From NCBI RefSeq assembly GCF_030227115.1, contig NZ_JASSUA010000001.1, forward strand, positions 2,232,001-2,296,000: a DNA stretch of 64,000 nt. Direction: 5' to 3'. Below the pieces are notes generated by a model. The model was not told the origin of the DNA and did not search any database. It saw only the letters and a program-made list of their open reading frames with translations. Source of the stretch: Marinobacter sp. SS13-12 (GTDB lineage: Bacteria > Pseudomonadota > Gammaproteobacteria > Pseudomonadales > Oleiphilaceae). Both the position numbers and the translations under genes were made by a program. Positions within the stretch are counted from its first letter, which is position 1. Each line of letters starts with the position of its first letter. This document shows, piece after piece, positions 25,701-33,791 of this stretch.

Positions 25701-27673
25701 GCGAGCTGGGCATCAATCCCGCTCTGGACGAATTCACTGCCATCGGCATCGGCGACATGGGTGGTGATGTGTTTGGTAATGGCCTGCTGTCGTCCGAGAA
25801 GACGAAGCTCGTTGCTGCGTTCAACCACATTCACATCTTCATTGACCCGGCGCCGGATGCCGCCAAAAGCTACAAGGAGCGCAAGCGCCTGTTCGAGCTG
25901 CCCCGTTCATCGTGGACCGATTACGACACCAGCCTGATTTCCAAGGGCGGTGGTGTGTTCAGCCGCAGTGCCAAGTCGATTCCGGTCAGCCCGGAGATGA
26001 AGAAACTGCTGGGCATCAAGTCTGACCGCGTGCCCCCCAACATGCTGATCACCCATATACTCAAGTCCCAGGCGGATTTGCTCTGGATCGGTGGTATCGG
26101 CACCTACGTTAAGGGGCACGAAGAGTCCCACGCCGATGTGGGGGACAAGGCTAACGACGCCTTACGTATTAACGGCTCGGAGCTCCGCTGCAAGATTGTA
26201 GGTGAGGGCGGCAACCTGGGCATGACCCAGTTGGGGCGCATTGAATTTGCCCTGAAGGGTGGCCGGCTGAATACGGACTTTATCGATAACTCCGGTGGGG
26301 TGGACTGCTCTGACCACGAAGTAAACATGAAAATCCTGCTCAACCATGCGGTCGCCATGGGGGATCTCACCGACAAACAGCGCAACATCATGCTGGAGGA
26401 GATGACCGATGACGTTGCCGCTCTGGTGCTGAAAAACAACTACCGGCAAACCCAGGCCATCAGTATTGCCAGCATGGGTGCAGTGAGCCGGCTGGAAGAA
26501 TACCGCCGCCTGATGAACACCATGGAAAGCGAAGGCAAGCTCAATCGCAGCCTCGAGTTCCTGCCGGATGACGAGACGCTCTCCGAGAGGAAACTGGACA
26601 AGAAAGGGCTGACGCGTCCCGAGCTTTCGGTGCTGATTTCCTACGTCAAGGGTGACCTGAAACAGACCCTTATCAACAGCAGTCTCCCCGACGAACCTTC
26701 GTTGGCGGGGGAGATGTACAAGGTATTTCCGCAAGAGCTCACCCGCAAGTTTTCAAAGGAGCTGGGCGAGCACCAGTTGCGTCGCGAGATCATCGCCACC
26801 CAGATTGCGAATGATATGGTCAATCACATGGGCATTACCTTTGTTGAGAGACTGAAGCAGTCTACCGGTGCCGATGCCGGTTCCATTGCGCTGGCGTGGA
26901 TCATTGCCCGGGACGTGTTCCGCCTGGATACCTGGTGGGACAAGATTGAATACCTGGACTACTTCATTCCGGCGAACTTGCAGATGGAGTTGATGGGCGA
27001 CCTCATGCGACTGATCCGCCGGGCGGTTCGCTGGTTGCTTCGTAACCGCCGGGCTGAACTCAGTATCCAGAGCCATATGGAGCGGTTTGCCGACAGTGTG
27101 TGGAAAATCACGGCGGACCTGCCGGATTATCTGGGAGACCAGGCCAGGGCAGACTGGAAGAAGCGACACGATGCACTGGTTGAGTCGGGATTGCCGACGG
27201 AGCTTGCCTCTGTGGTGTCCGGCACCAGCTACCTGTATTCGTCGCTGGGTATTATAGAAGCTAGGGAGGCCACCGGCATGCCGTTGAAAACCGTTGCCAA
27301 TCTTTATTATGACCTTGGCGACAAGCTGGACCTGAACTGGTTCGCCAAAGCCATCGCGGAACTGGTGCCCGGCTCCCACTGGCAGGCACTGGCGCGGGAG
27401 AGCTTCCGGGAAGACCTGGACTGGCAACAGCGGGCACTGACCACAGGCGTGCTCAAGCTTGCCGAGAAGCCAGCTGACGTCAATGGTTGTGTCGAGAACT
27501 GGATGCAGAGGCACGCCGCCATGATCAACCGCTGGAAATCCATGCTGACCGAGCTCAAGGGCGTCAGGGAACCGGAATACGCGATGTTCTCGGTGGCTCT
27601 GAGAGAGTTGCTGGACCTGGCACAGACAACCATGCACGAACAGCACGACGACGCACTCAGTGCGACTACTTGA
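22787..27673 (+). CDS. gdhB: NAD-specific glutamate dehydrogenase, 180-kDa type
   Basis: 1,628 residues, matching the large L-GDH class (about 1,600 residues) of Pseudomonas and Streptomyces. It oxidises glutamate to 2-oxoglutarate with NAD+ and is mainly catabolic, often for arginine or amino-acid use. N-terminal ACT-like regulatory segments cover about 1–650; the catalytic domain is about 720–1230, with GGLRWSDR, the lysine stretch VPVGAKGGF and the dinucleotide region IGIGDMGGDVFGNG; a helical C-terminal domain follows. The ATG has AGAGG seven bases upstream. It is monocistronic or read with the carbonic anhydrase 65 bp downstream. A large protein with no frameshift, so the assembly is sound here. 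Confidence 0.97.
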   Translation: MNALTIASKEQFFQQLDEAFAEKIAKPEAKKISEFAKQHYAHIPLEELVSRRFSDTYGAILAAWKFLQKRTAEETPVAVFNPELESDGWQSTHSVIFILHPNMPFLIDSLRIAINQREIGTHSIQHSILQVERDAQGKLKKLHPPKKKVADGNHEAFIVLEIDRHSNPEDLRSLEEVFQTILHEVRIAVSDFPLVTEKVNEISRELDSTTAGIDEEQKEEAKAFLDWLVRDHFTFLGYDEYDFAKDKSGLVVRRVENSELGILRVNNERPDKVRLNELPQRTRHEMTRTDDIFIFAKSAQRSRVHRPAYPDYIAVKKFNSKGEVVGERRFLGLYTSRVYNERPDEIPLLRRKFQTVMRRSGFLRADYAGKELDQILTVYPRDELFQIEPGELLSVAKSILYIQERRRIELFMREDVYGQFVTCLAFFPRDIYNTELRLKVEQVLRDRLEAEDIEFVTHFSESVLARVQFTVRVPQVENRQIPISEIREKVIDLAQSWRDGLLEALNEAYGEEQGNEMFRLYSAGFPASYKDMFSPRRAAIDLEHIAGAAREKHLTMSFYRALEEDESTLHFKLFYPDEPLPLSDVMPIFDNLGFRVIGEHPFEVSDRRGETVWIHDFTLQAHSGAVVDIHRIRPIFEDLFRRVWYGDAENDAFNRLLLSSYMSWREIALLRTYARYMRQIRFSNSQTFISNTLVNHVELTRLLLEFFEVRFNPARYQSDGKSAAAQQKLEIEFNAGLDSVENLSEDRVLRLFLELMQATLRTNYYQPDKDGRTKPYISVKFDPSEIPDVPLPLPMFEIFVYSPRVEGVHLRGGKVARGGLRWSDRFEDYRTEILGLVKAQQVKNAVIVPVGAKGGFVAKRLPDMSDREAFQAEGIEAYKTFIRGLLDITDNLVDAGIQPPESVIRHDEDDHYLVVAADKGTATFSDIANGLAAEYGFWMGDAFASGGSNGYDHKKMGITARGAWVSVERHFRELGINPALDEFTAIGIGDMGGDVFGNGLLSSEKTKLVAAFNHIHIFIDPAPDAAKSYKERKRLFELPRSSWTDYDTSLISKGGGVFSRSAKSIPVSPEMKKLLGIKSDRVPPNMLITHILKSQADLLWIGGIGTYVKGHEESHADVGDKANDALRINGSELRCKIVGEGGNLGMTQLGRIEFALKGGRLNTDFIDNSGGVDCSDHEVNMKILLNHAVAMGDLTDKQRNIMLEEMTDDVAALVLKNNYRQTQAISIASMGAVSRLEEYRRLMNTMESEGKLNRSLEFLPDDETLSERKLDKKGLTRPELSVLISYVKGDLKQTLINSSLPDEPSLAGEMYKVFPQELTRKFSKELGEHQLRREIIATQIANDMVNHMGITFVERLKQSTGADAGSIALAWIIARDVFRLDTWWDKIEYLDYFIPANLQMELMGDLMRLIRRAVRWLLRNRRAELSIQSHMERFADSVWKITADLPDYLGDQARADWKKRHDALVESGLPTELASVVSGTSYLYSSLGIIEAREATGMPLKTVANLYYDLGDKLDLNWFAKAIAELVPGSHWQALARESFREDLDWQQRALTTGVLKLAEKPADVNGCVENWMQRHAAMINRWKSMLTELKGVREPEYAMFSVALRELLDLAQTTMHEQHDDALSATT

Positions 27674-27738
27674 GTATTGCTTTATGGCGTTGATTGCCGT
27701 TCAATTCCGGCATCGTAAATATGCAGACAGGAGGTTCG

Positions 27739-28416
27739 ATGGGGCAGCTCGATAAATTGCTGGATAAAAACAGGGCGTGGGCGGACAGCATCAAGAGTCA
27801 GGACCCGGAGTTTTTTACACGGCTTTCCAATCAGCAAGCCCCTGAGTATCTCTGGATCGGGTGCGCAGACAGCCGGGTGCCGGCGAACCAGATCGTTGAT
27901 TTGATGCCCGGTGAGCTGTTTGTGCACCGCAATGTCGCGAACGTGGTGGTGCACACCGATTTCAATTGTCTGTCGGTACTCCAGTTCGCCATTGACGTAC
28001 TCAAGGTGAAGCACATCCTGGTTGTGGGTCACTACGGTTGTGGTGGCGTCAAGGCGGCGTTGCATGACGAAGGCTTTGGGCTGATATCGAACTGGTTGCG
28101 GCACGTTCAGGACGTTCGTGACAAGCATCAGCATGTGCTCGACGGGTTGGCAACGGACCAGGACCGCGTTGATCGGTTGTGCGAGCTTAACGTCGTTGAG
28201 CAGGTCGGGCATGTGTGCCAGAACAGCATTGTCCAGGAAGCCTGGCGCAGAGGGCAGCCGCTGACCGTTCATGGTTTCGTCTATGACGTGGCCGACGGTA
28301 TCCTGCGGGATATGGGTCTTTCCATTGCCTCCGAGGCGGACCGCGAGAGCGTCAAGCAGAACAGCGTTGACGAACTGGTGTTAAGGCCGGTTCGCTCGGG
28401 GCGTCAAAAAAAGTGA
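27739..28416 (+). CDS. can: Beta-class carbonic anhydrase
   Basis: 225 residues interconverting CO2 and bicarbonate in the cytoplasm. Zinc ligands are Cys42, His98 and Cys101, with the Asp44–Arg46 dyad, all at the same numbering as E. coli Can. The frame is open up to a TTG at 27694, but the ATG at 27739 has AGGAGG just upstream and gives the standard length. Bicarbonate supply fits the carboxylation needs next to glutamate metabolism, though the pairing with gdhB may be chance. The stop codon lies in the right arm of a GGCGTCA/TGACGCC dyad. Confidence 0.97.
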   Translation: MGQLDKLLDKNRAWADSIKSQDPEFFTRLSNQQAPEYLWIGCADSRVPANQIVDLMPGELFVHRNVANVVVHTDFNCLSVLQFAIDVLKVKHILVVGHYGCGGVKAALHDEGFGLISNWLRHVQDVRDKHQHVLDGLATDQDRVDRLCELNVVEQVGHVCQNSIVQEAWRRGQPLTVHGFVYDVADGILRDMGLSIASEADRESVKQNSVDELVLRPVRSGRQKK

Positions 28417-28540
28417 CGCCAATAGTGTCAAATTGTGTCAATTATTCGTGACGGGCGTCACTATCTGACCCTCGCAGTCATCACAGTTACTCGCTACCTT
28501 GCTTGTTACACTGGGTTTGTAGCAATCGAGGAGGTTAATG

Positions 28541-28714
28541 ATGCGAGAAATCATGCAGAAAGCCCTTAGCGCACTGAACCAGCGTAAAGCGTCGCAGGTG
28601 GCAGAGGCCCGTCGCAGAACCAATCACGCCGCATCCCAGCCCGCTTCCTCCGAGGATTGGGGGATGTCTCCCGAAGATGCATTGCGTGCCAATACGGTCG
28701 CGCGGTACAAGTAA
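28541..28714 (+). CDS. Small unrecognised basic protein (57 residues)
   Basis: Too short for most gene finders but well formed: GAGGAGG is seven bases before the ATG (a second ATG lies immediately upstream at 28538), and the frame stays open for 57 codons to TAA. The product starts MREIMQKALSALNQRKASQ, is rich in Arg, Ala and Gln in its first half, with a predicted single long helix (about 2–27), then a flexible Ser/Pro stretch and a short C-terminal EDALRANTVARYK. No membrane segment or Cys. I do not recognise the family. It sits alone between can and rsmC with 125 bp upstream containing a dyad. Confidence 0.6.
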   Translation: MREIMQKALSALNQRKASQVAEARRRTNHAASQPASSEDWGMSPEDALRANTVARYK

Positions 28715-28783
28715 GGGCCGAGACTCCGGGCTTTATTCCGGTTAGAGTATTCCGCCTGATACCGAGACCGGAATAGTCCAACA

Positions 28784-29830
28784 ATGTCTGTGTTGCCCAA
28801 CTCCCACGAAGCACTCCTGAAAAACCACGAACACCTGCGCGGCCGTCTGGCAGTGCTTGGCCCTGTAGATATTTCCATGGTTCCCATCCTTGCACAGTCT
28901 GGTCTGGTACTGACTGAGCATTTTGGTCTCTGGCAGCAACTCAATACCGTTGATGGCTGGACCGCCGTATTCGGCTATGACGACGCTGCACTGGCTCCGG
29001 CCGGCGTTGATACGGTGGTGGTTTTCCTTCCCAAGGCGCGGGCCGAACTGGCACTGCGGCTGGAACTTGCGGGCTGGCTTGCGGCAAAGGATGCCCGTCT
29101 GATTCTTGTGGGTGAAAAAAAGGAAGGCATCGCCGGCGCCGTGAAACAGCTCAAAACCGTGGCGCCCCAGGCCGTCAAGATTGACAGCGCCCGGCATTGC
29201 CAGGTCTGGCGGGCTGATAACCTGGAACCATCGGAAGCGTTCGATGTGCGCCAGTGGCTGGAGTGGCACCGGGTTGAATCTGCCGGTATCCGCTTCGACG
29301 TGGCCGGATTGCCCGGAATTTTCAGCGCCGGTGAGCTGGACGCCGGTACTACCATGCTCCTGGACTCACTCGCCGAGTTCCCCCTGAAAGCGGGGCCAGT
29401 GCTGGATTTCGCCTGTGGCGCCGGGGTTATCGGTACCTGGCTTCAGCTCTGCCAGCGCAAACAGGGACAGTCAGAAACACCCGTGGATGGAGTGGATGTG
29501 CAGTCCCAGGCTGTGATTTGCGCCCGCTCTACCTATCAGCGCGCCAATGTTAGCGGTGTTATTACCGCCTCGGATGGTTTGGACCGTGTGCAGGGCAAAT
29601 ACGCTGCGGTAGTGAGTAACCCTCCCTTTCACACGGGTATCCGGACAGATACATCGATGACAGAACAGTTTCTGAAGCAGGTGGCAGGGCACCTGGAACC
29701 GGGTGGTGAGTTACGGCTGGTGGCCAACAGCTTCCTGCCTTACCAGGAGCTGATTCGCCGCCATGTGGGGCCGGTTAAAGCCATTGCCGCCGACAAGCGT
29801 TTTACCGTCTGGTCTGCCCGTCGTCACTGA
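28784..29830 (+). CDS. rsmC: 16S rRNA (guanine(1207)-N2)-methyltransferase RsmC
   Basis: 348 residues with the RsmC layout: a degenerate N-terminal methyltransferase-like domain (about 1–165) and a catalytic C-terminal one (about 190–345). SAM-binding VLDFACGAGVIG and catalytic VVSNPPFHTG are clear. It methylates N2 of G1207 in 16S rRNA in the 30S subunit. An rlmG-like gene with the same layout follows 1.1 kb downstream, making a local pair of related rRNA methyltransferases. Weak ribosome site before the ATG. Confidence 0.93.
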   Translation: MSVLPNSHEALLKNHEHLRGRLAVLGPVDISMVPILAQSGLVLTEHFGLWQQLNTVDGWTAVFGYDDAALAPAGVDTVVVFLPKARAELALRLELAGWLAAKDARLILVGEKKEGIAGAVKQLKTVAPQAVKIDSARHCQVWRADNLEPSEAFDVRQWLEWHRVESAGIRFDVAGLPGIFSAGELDAGTTMLLDSLAEFPLKAGPVLDFACGAGVIGTWLQLCQRKQGQSETPVDGVDVQSQAVICARSTYQRANVSGVITASDGLDRVQGKYAAVVSNPPFHTGIRTDTSMTEQFLKQVAGHLEPGGELRLVANSFLPYQELIRRHVGPVKAIAADKRFTVWSARRH

Positions 29831-29912
29831 ACTGTCGTACGATTGTCACACGCTCGTCACTGCCGTCGGACAAGGTACCTGTAGTCCTTGGTCCGTCCGG
29901 TGGGAGAAGCCG

Positions 29913-30764
29913 ATGCATCAGTACCGGAGTGTTTTCATATCCGATGTACACCTGGGGTCAGCCGACTGCCAGGCCGAATACCTTCTGGATTTTCTCGATA
30001 ATATCAGCTGCGACACACTGTACCTGGTGGGTGATATTGTCGATCTGATTGCCATGCAGCGCCGGGTACATTTTCCGGAAAGCCATCAGGCGGTCGTGCG
30101 GCGGTTCATGGCCATTGCCAACGCCGGCACGCGGGTTATCTATGTACCCGGCAACCACGATGACTTTCTCAGGCATTTTTGTGGCCAGACCCTGGCGGGC
30201 ATCGAGCTCAAGCACAAAGCCATTCACACCACCGCGGACGGCCGCCGTTTCGTGGTCTGCCATGGTGACCAGTTTGACCAGGTGGTGAGGTGCAGCCCGT
30301 TGATGCTGCTGGTGGGAGACCGTGCACATGGCGTCTTGCTGCGTCTGAACCGCTGGTTCAATGCCTGGCGAAGGCTGCGCCGGAAACCTTACTGGTCGTT
30401 GGCGGCGTGGGTGAAGAGCCGCATTGGCAAGGCGAGGTCTTTCATTCGCCGATTTGAACTGGCCGCTCTAACGGCGGCGGAGCGAGGCCACTATGATGGC
30501 TTTATCTGTGGTCACATCCACTCTGCCGGTTTTCTTCGCAGCCAGGAGGGCCTGTACTGCAATGACGGGGACTGGGTGGAACACTGTACGGCGCTGGTGG
30601 AGCAACAGGACGGCCGCCTGGATATACTGCACTGGTCCGAGCAACCCGGTATCATTGCCACGGAGCCGTCCGCGCCTGCCCCTGAATTTTCCCGTGGCCA
30701 GCGCCCCGTTGTCGACGTATTGTCTCCGGCATTCATTGAAAGCATAAACGCCGCGCCCAAGTGA
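29913..30764 (+). CDS. LpxH-like metallophosphoesterase (UDP-2,3-diacylglucosamine diphosphatase family)
   Basis: 283 residues with all metal-binding blocks of a calcineurin-like phosphoesterase: SDVHLGS, VGDIVDL, PGNHDDF, CHGDQFD and CGHIHSAG. COG2908-type proteins split UDP-2,3-diacylglucosamine to lipid X in lipid A synthesis; this member is about 40 residues longer than E. coli LpxH, so it may be the LpxH2-like branch whose function is less certain. The frame is open to 29763, inside rsmC, but the ATG at 29913 with GGGAG upstream directly precedes the conserved fold. Stands alone between rsmC and a candidate sRNA. Confidence 0.85.
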   Translation: MHQYRSVFISDVHLGSADCQAEYLLDFLDNISCDTLYLVGDIVDLIAMQRRVHFPESHQAVVRRFMAIANAGTRVIYVPGNHDDFLRHFCGQTLAGIELKHKAIHTTADGRRFVVCHGDQFDQVVRCSPLMLLVGDRAHGVLLRLNRWFNAWRRLRRKPYWSLAAWVKSRIGKARSFIRRFELAALTAAERGHYDGFICGHIHSAGFLRSQEGLYCNDGDWVEHCTALVEQQDGRLDILHWSEQPGIIATEPSAPAPEFSRGQRPVVDVLSPAFIESINAAPK

Positions 30765-30779
30765 GGGTTTTCCAGGACG

Positions 30780-30804
30780 AAAAAAAGCCCCTGGGGTAAG
30801 GGGC
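30780..30804 (-). terminator. Intrinsic terminator on the minus strand
   Basis: Reading the minus strand: GCCCC, eight-base loop, GGGGC, then seven T. On the plus strand the T-run is missing, so it works only leftward. No minus-strand protein gene ends here, which is why a small RNA is proposed just upstream. Confidence 0.6.
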
Positions 30805-30869
30805 AAAAGAGGTTGGCTTCCAAAAAAAGCGGAGCAACCTGAAATCGTCTGCACAGAGTAGGGTTAATT
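30780..30869 (-). ncRNA. Candidate small RNA in the lpxH-like/rlmG-like gap
   Basis: About 90 nt on the minus strand. A promoter-like pair TTGAAA (30905–30900) and GATTAT (30881–30876) with an 18-bp spacer would start transcription near 30869. The transcript would hold a hairpin with arms AGGTTG and CAACCT around an apical T-rich stretch (about 30811–30840), followed by the GC-rich terminator and T-run at 30780–30804. There is no ORF of note. I do not recognise a known family. The whole rests on sequence pattern only. Confidence 0.4.
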
Positions 30870-30927
30870 TCTAGAATAATCAGCCTAGAATGTCCGCTGT
30901 TTCAAAAGAGAATAACGGAAGCCCGAA

Positions 30928-32073
30928 ATGACAAGTGACGTGCTGGAAGTGAGTGGTCTCTCCCTGCCTCTGAAGCGCCCTGGTGGTGGTCGCTCCCTGC
31001 GGGCCTGGGACGCGGCGGATGAGCTGCTGCTGGAGCAGACCTTTGCGCGTTTTAGCCCGGAATCCTGTCCCCGCGTACTCATTGTAGACGACCAGTTCGG
31101 TGCACTGACGCTCGGGCTGGCGTCATTTGCACCGGTTTCCTTTGCGGACAGCCGTTCGCTGGCGTCTGCACTGATCATCAACACGCCCTCCGGACAGGAC
31201 ATGGCGGAGCCATCAAGCTGGCTGTCGCCACCGGAAGGTCCATTTGATCTGGTGGTCATGCGTATTCCCAGGCAGGTGGACTATCTGACCTGCCTGCTAC
31301 GATGGGTGAACGGCGTGCTTGACTCTGACGGTGTGCTCATCGCCGGGGGCATGATCAAGCATCTGCCGGACAGCAGTGCCGGCGTATTCGCGGATCTGGT
31401 GCACACCCGGGAAGTATGCCCGGCCCGTAAAAAGGCAAGGGTGATTGTCGCTGCGCCAGGGGATCAGACCCTGAGAAACTGGGATGATTTATGGAAGGGG
31501 TACCGGCTACCGGACTCAGAACAAACAATAAGTGCGATGCCCAACGTGTTTGCCAGGGACAAACTGGATATTGGTACCCGGCTGCTTCTGCCGTTGGTTA
31601 AACGTGAGGCTGCCGGTCTGTCTGCCGGTGCCCGGGTTCTGGATCTTGCCTGCGGCAATGGTGTGCTGGGCCTGGCGGCGCTGGCAGCAAACCCGGCGTT
31701 GGCTGTGACATTTTCAGATGTCTCCAGCCAGGCTGTGGTCAGTGCCCGTGACAATGTTTCAGAGGCCTTCCCCTCGGCCGAGGTTGCATTCCACCATAAT
31801 GATGGTATTCCTGAAGATGCCGGCCGTTTTGAGCTGGTATTACTGAATCCTCCATTCCACGAAGGCGGTGTGGTCGGGGATCATATTGCCCTGCGGCTGT
31901 TCCGGCAGGTCGCCCGCCACCTGGAACCCAGCGGACGAATGCTGATGGTGGGTAATCGTCATCTGGGGTATCACCGCAGCCTCAGGCGCCTCTTTTCAAC
32001 GGTTCGCCAGCTGGATGCGGACCCGAGATTCGTGGTCTTCGAAGCTGGCAATCAGGAGGCCGGTCGGTCGTAG
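30928..32073 (+). CDS. rlmG: RlmG-like 23S rRNA (guanine-N2)-methyltransferase
   Basis: 381 residues, close to E. coli RlmG (about 378), which makes m2G1835 in 23S rRNA. Like RsmC it has a non-catalytic N-terminal Rossmann domain and a catalytic C-terminal one, with RVLDLACGNGVLG and LLNPPFHEGG. The GRMLMVGNRHLGYHRSLRR stretch near the end is typical of RlmG and RsmC. It shares its last 22 bp with the opposing riboflavin synthase gene, and no terminator separates them. Substrate position is inferred from family. Confidence 0.87.
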   Translation: MTSDVLEVSGLSLPLKRPGGGRSLRAWDAADELLLEQTFARFSPESCPRVLIVDDQFGALTLGLASFAPVSFADSRSLASALIINTPSGQDMAEPSSWLSPPEGPFDLVVMRIPRQVDYLTCLLRWVNGVLDSDGVLIAGGMIKHLPDSSAGVFADLVHTREVCPARKKARVIVAAPGDQTLRNWDDLWKGYRLPDSEQTISAMPNVFARDKLDIGTRLLLPLVKREAAGLSAGARVLDLACGNGVLGLAALAANPALAVTFSDVSSQAVVSARDNVSEAFPSAEVAFHHNDGIPEDAGRFELVLLNPPFHEGGVVGDHIALRLFRQVARHLEPSGRMLMVGNRHLGYHRSLRRLFSTVRQLDADPRFVVFEAGNQEAGRS

Positions 32074-32666
32074 CCCATTCGTGCCAGAGTATCGACGATG
32101 GTCTGGGTCTGGCTGTCAATTTCGATGTTTACCCGGTCGCCAACGGCGACATCACCAAAGGTCGTGGCCCGCAGGGTTTCCGGAATCAGGTACACGTTGA
32201 AACGGTTACCCCGAACCTCCCCGATGGTGAGGCTGCATCCGTTAATGGCAATGTAGCCCTTGGGAAAGATGTATCTGGCCCAGGATTCCGGCACCTCGAA
32301 TTCCAGGGTGCAGTTGTTCTCGGGGCGGTCGATCGCCACGATGTCTGCGGTGGTATGAATGTGTCCGGACAGCAGATGCCCGCCTATTTCGTCGCCGATC
32401 CTGGCAGCCCTTTCGAAATTGATCCGGTCCCCGGGTTTCAGTTCCCCCAGGGTGGTTGCCCGCAGAGTCTCCTGCATGGCATCGAAGTATAGCCGGCTGC
32501 CTTCCTGCCGGGTGACGGTCAGGCAGGTGCCATTGATAGCGACAGACGCCCCGATCGTAACGCCGTGAACCTGCTCTTCGGGAAAACGGATCGCGAAGCT
32601 GCTGAGTCCCGGCTCGGCGGCCAGGCTGTCAATGGTGGCAACACCCTGAACAATACCTGTAAACAT
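32052..32666 (-). CDS. ribE: Riboflavin synthase, alpha subunit family
   Basis: 204 residues in two lumazine-binding repeats: MFTGIVQG at the start, SVAINGTCLTVT and ETLRATTLG in repeat 1 (about 1–95), AINGCSLTIGEV and ETLRATTFG in repeat 2. It dismutates 6,7-dimethyl-8-ribityllumazine to riboflavin. It stands alone, not with ribD–ribBA–ribH, and is slightly short (usual 210–220), so it may be a second copy. I see no FMN riboswitch in the 200 bp upstream. Its 3' end overlaps rlmG by 22 bp. A lumazine-binding antenna-protein paralogue is the alternative, but the repeat motifs look catalytic. Confidence 0.85.
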   Translation of the reverse strand: MFTGIVQGVATIDSLAAEPGLSSFAIRFPEEQVHGVTIGASVAINGTCLTVTRQEGSRLYFDAMQETLRATTLGELKPGDRINFERAARIGDEIGGHLLSGHIHTTADIVAIDRPENNCTLEFEVPESWARYIFPKGYIAINGCSLTIGEVRGNRFNVYLIPETLRATTFGDVAVGDRVNIEIDSQTQTIVDTLARMGYDRPAS

Positions 32667-32872
32667 TCAGTCCCCTCTAACGACGTTAGTGGCCGGTCCC
32701 GGCTACACTGGAAGAGGCAAGGATAGCGATAGCATGGCGACATGCCAAGCCGTGTTTGGCACTACGCCGCCATCCCCTCGGGCTCAAGGATCCTCCGGTG
32801 TGGTCGATAGACAATGAAAGCGGGCACAGATAAGAAGCTGTTGGCCCGGGCATCGTCAACGGGTAACCAGTA

Positions 32873-33766
32873 ATGGCAGAGAACCAGAGTACAGTCCGGC
32901 AGAGCACCAATCCGGAGGAGCCCCTGCTGCGGAGAGGGCGTCCTGCGGATCCTCAGCCCCCTGCGCCTGAAGGGCGGGATGTGACTGCCGATGCTGCATC
33001 CACCGACGCCGTGCACTCTGAAGCTGGCCAGGAGGTCGCCGTACCCGGCCGGAACGACACAGCGGCTGCCACAGGCTCCGGTGAGCTGGAGAGGGACAGC
33101 GATGATTCCAAGAGTATCGAAAAAACCCTGGCAGAATCCCGCCAGCGCAAGCTGAGGCTGATGCTGCGGCAGTGCGACCGGGTGTTACTGCTGGACTTTG
33201 AACTGTTGGCATTGCCGGACTGGCCTGACAACTACTCACTCTCTGCGGCGCGGCGGAACCGGGATTTGTGGCTGTTCAGTGCGTTGCTGGCAGCGATTGT
33301 CTTTTTAAGTGGTATGACCGGTTTCGTGCCTGCCTGGATTGCTGGCGGTGGATTTGGTGCGTTTGTTATTATTTTGTTGATGGGGATGCCGACAGTTCGT
33401 CGTTTGTATACCTCCCGCCCCTCGCACATGGACCTGATCATCCGCCGTCAGCGGCTAATGCGGGACGCACGCAAACACATTGAGCACCTGGAAGGAAAAG
33501 AAGGCCTGGTGTGGCAATGTGCCCGCATGGCTGAATTCAATCCAACTCTCAAGGCCACGCGTTTCAGTGAACTCCTGGCACTGTCTGAGCGCCGGGTACT
33601 GGCCAGGAATATGACACGCCGGGAACACGTCCGTCTCTACCTGGTGTATATTCTTGAGGCGGAGAAAGCCTACACCCGGGCCCAGCAGGCATTCTTCGAA
33701 GGGCATCAGCAGGCAATCGACAAGGGCTGGGAATCAGTGGCGTCCGAGCCGGAGGCCAGAGCTTGA
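32873..33766 (+). CDS. Unrecognised membrane protein with acidic N-terminal tail
   Basis: 297 residues. The first about 80 are Pro/Glu/Asp/Ala-rich and probably disordered; about 80–130 are helical and Arg/Leu-rich; two membrane helices lie at about 131–150 and 152–172 with a tight GGG turn; the remaining 120 residues are charged, helical and cytoplasmic (SHMDLIIRRQRLMRDARKHIEHL is part of it). I do not recognise a family. Its stop codon lies inside the spacer of the psrA promoter, 60 bp before psrA, so it is the direct upstream neighbour of that regulator. Confidence 0.6.
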   Translation: MAENQSTVRQSTNPEEPLLRRGRPADPQPPAPEGRDVTADAASTDAVHSEAGQEVAVPGRNDTAAATGSGELERDSDDSKSIEKTLAESRQRKLRLMLRQCDRVLLLDFELLALPDWPDNYSLSAARRNRDLWLFSALLAAIVFLSGMTGFVPAWIAGGGFGAFVIILLMGMPTVRRLYTSRPSHMDLIIRRQRLMRDARKHIEHLEGKEGLVWQCARMAEFNPTLKATRFSELLALSERRVLARNMTRREHVRLYLVYILEAEKAYTRAQQAFFEGHQQAIDKGWESVASEPEARA

Positions 33767-33791
33767 CAAGATTGCTGGTCAAACGTATGTT
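33763..33791 (+). promoter_or_regulatory. psrA promoter (sigma-70)
   Basis: TTGACA (33763–33768), 17-bp spacer, TATGTT (33786–33791). A perfect -35 and a 4/6 -10. The -35 overlaps the last codons of the preceding gene, and the -10 is covered by the first PsrA box, the expected layout for autorepression. Confidence 0.7.

Noticed and set aside
25136..25834. Minus-strand open frame inside gdhB
   Set aside because: Lies wholly within the catalytic domain of a continuous 1,628-residue enzyme; no ribosome site.
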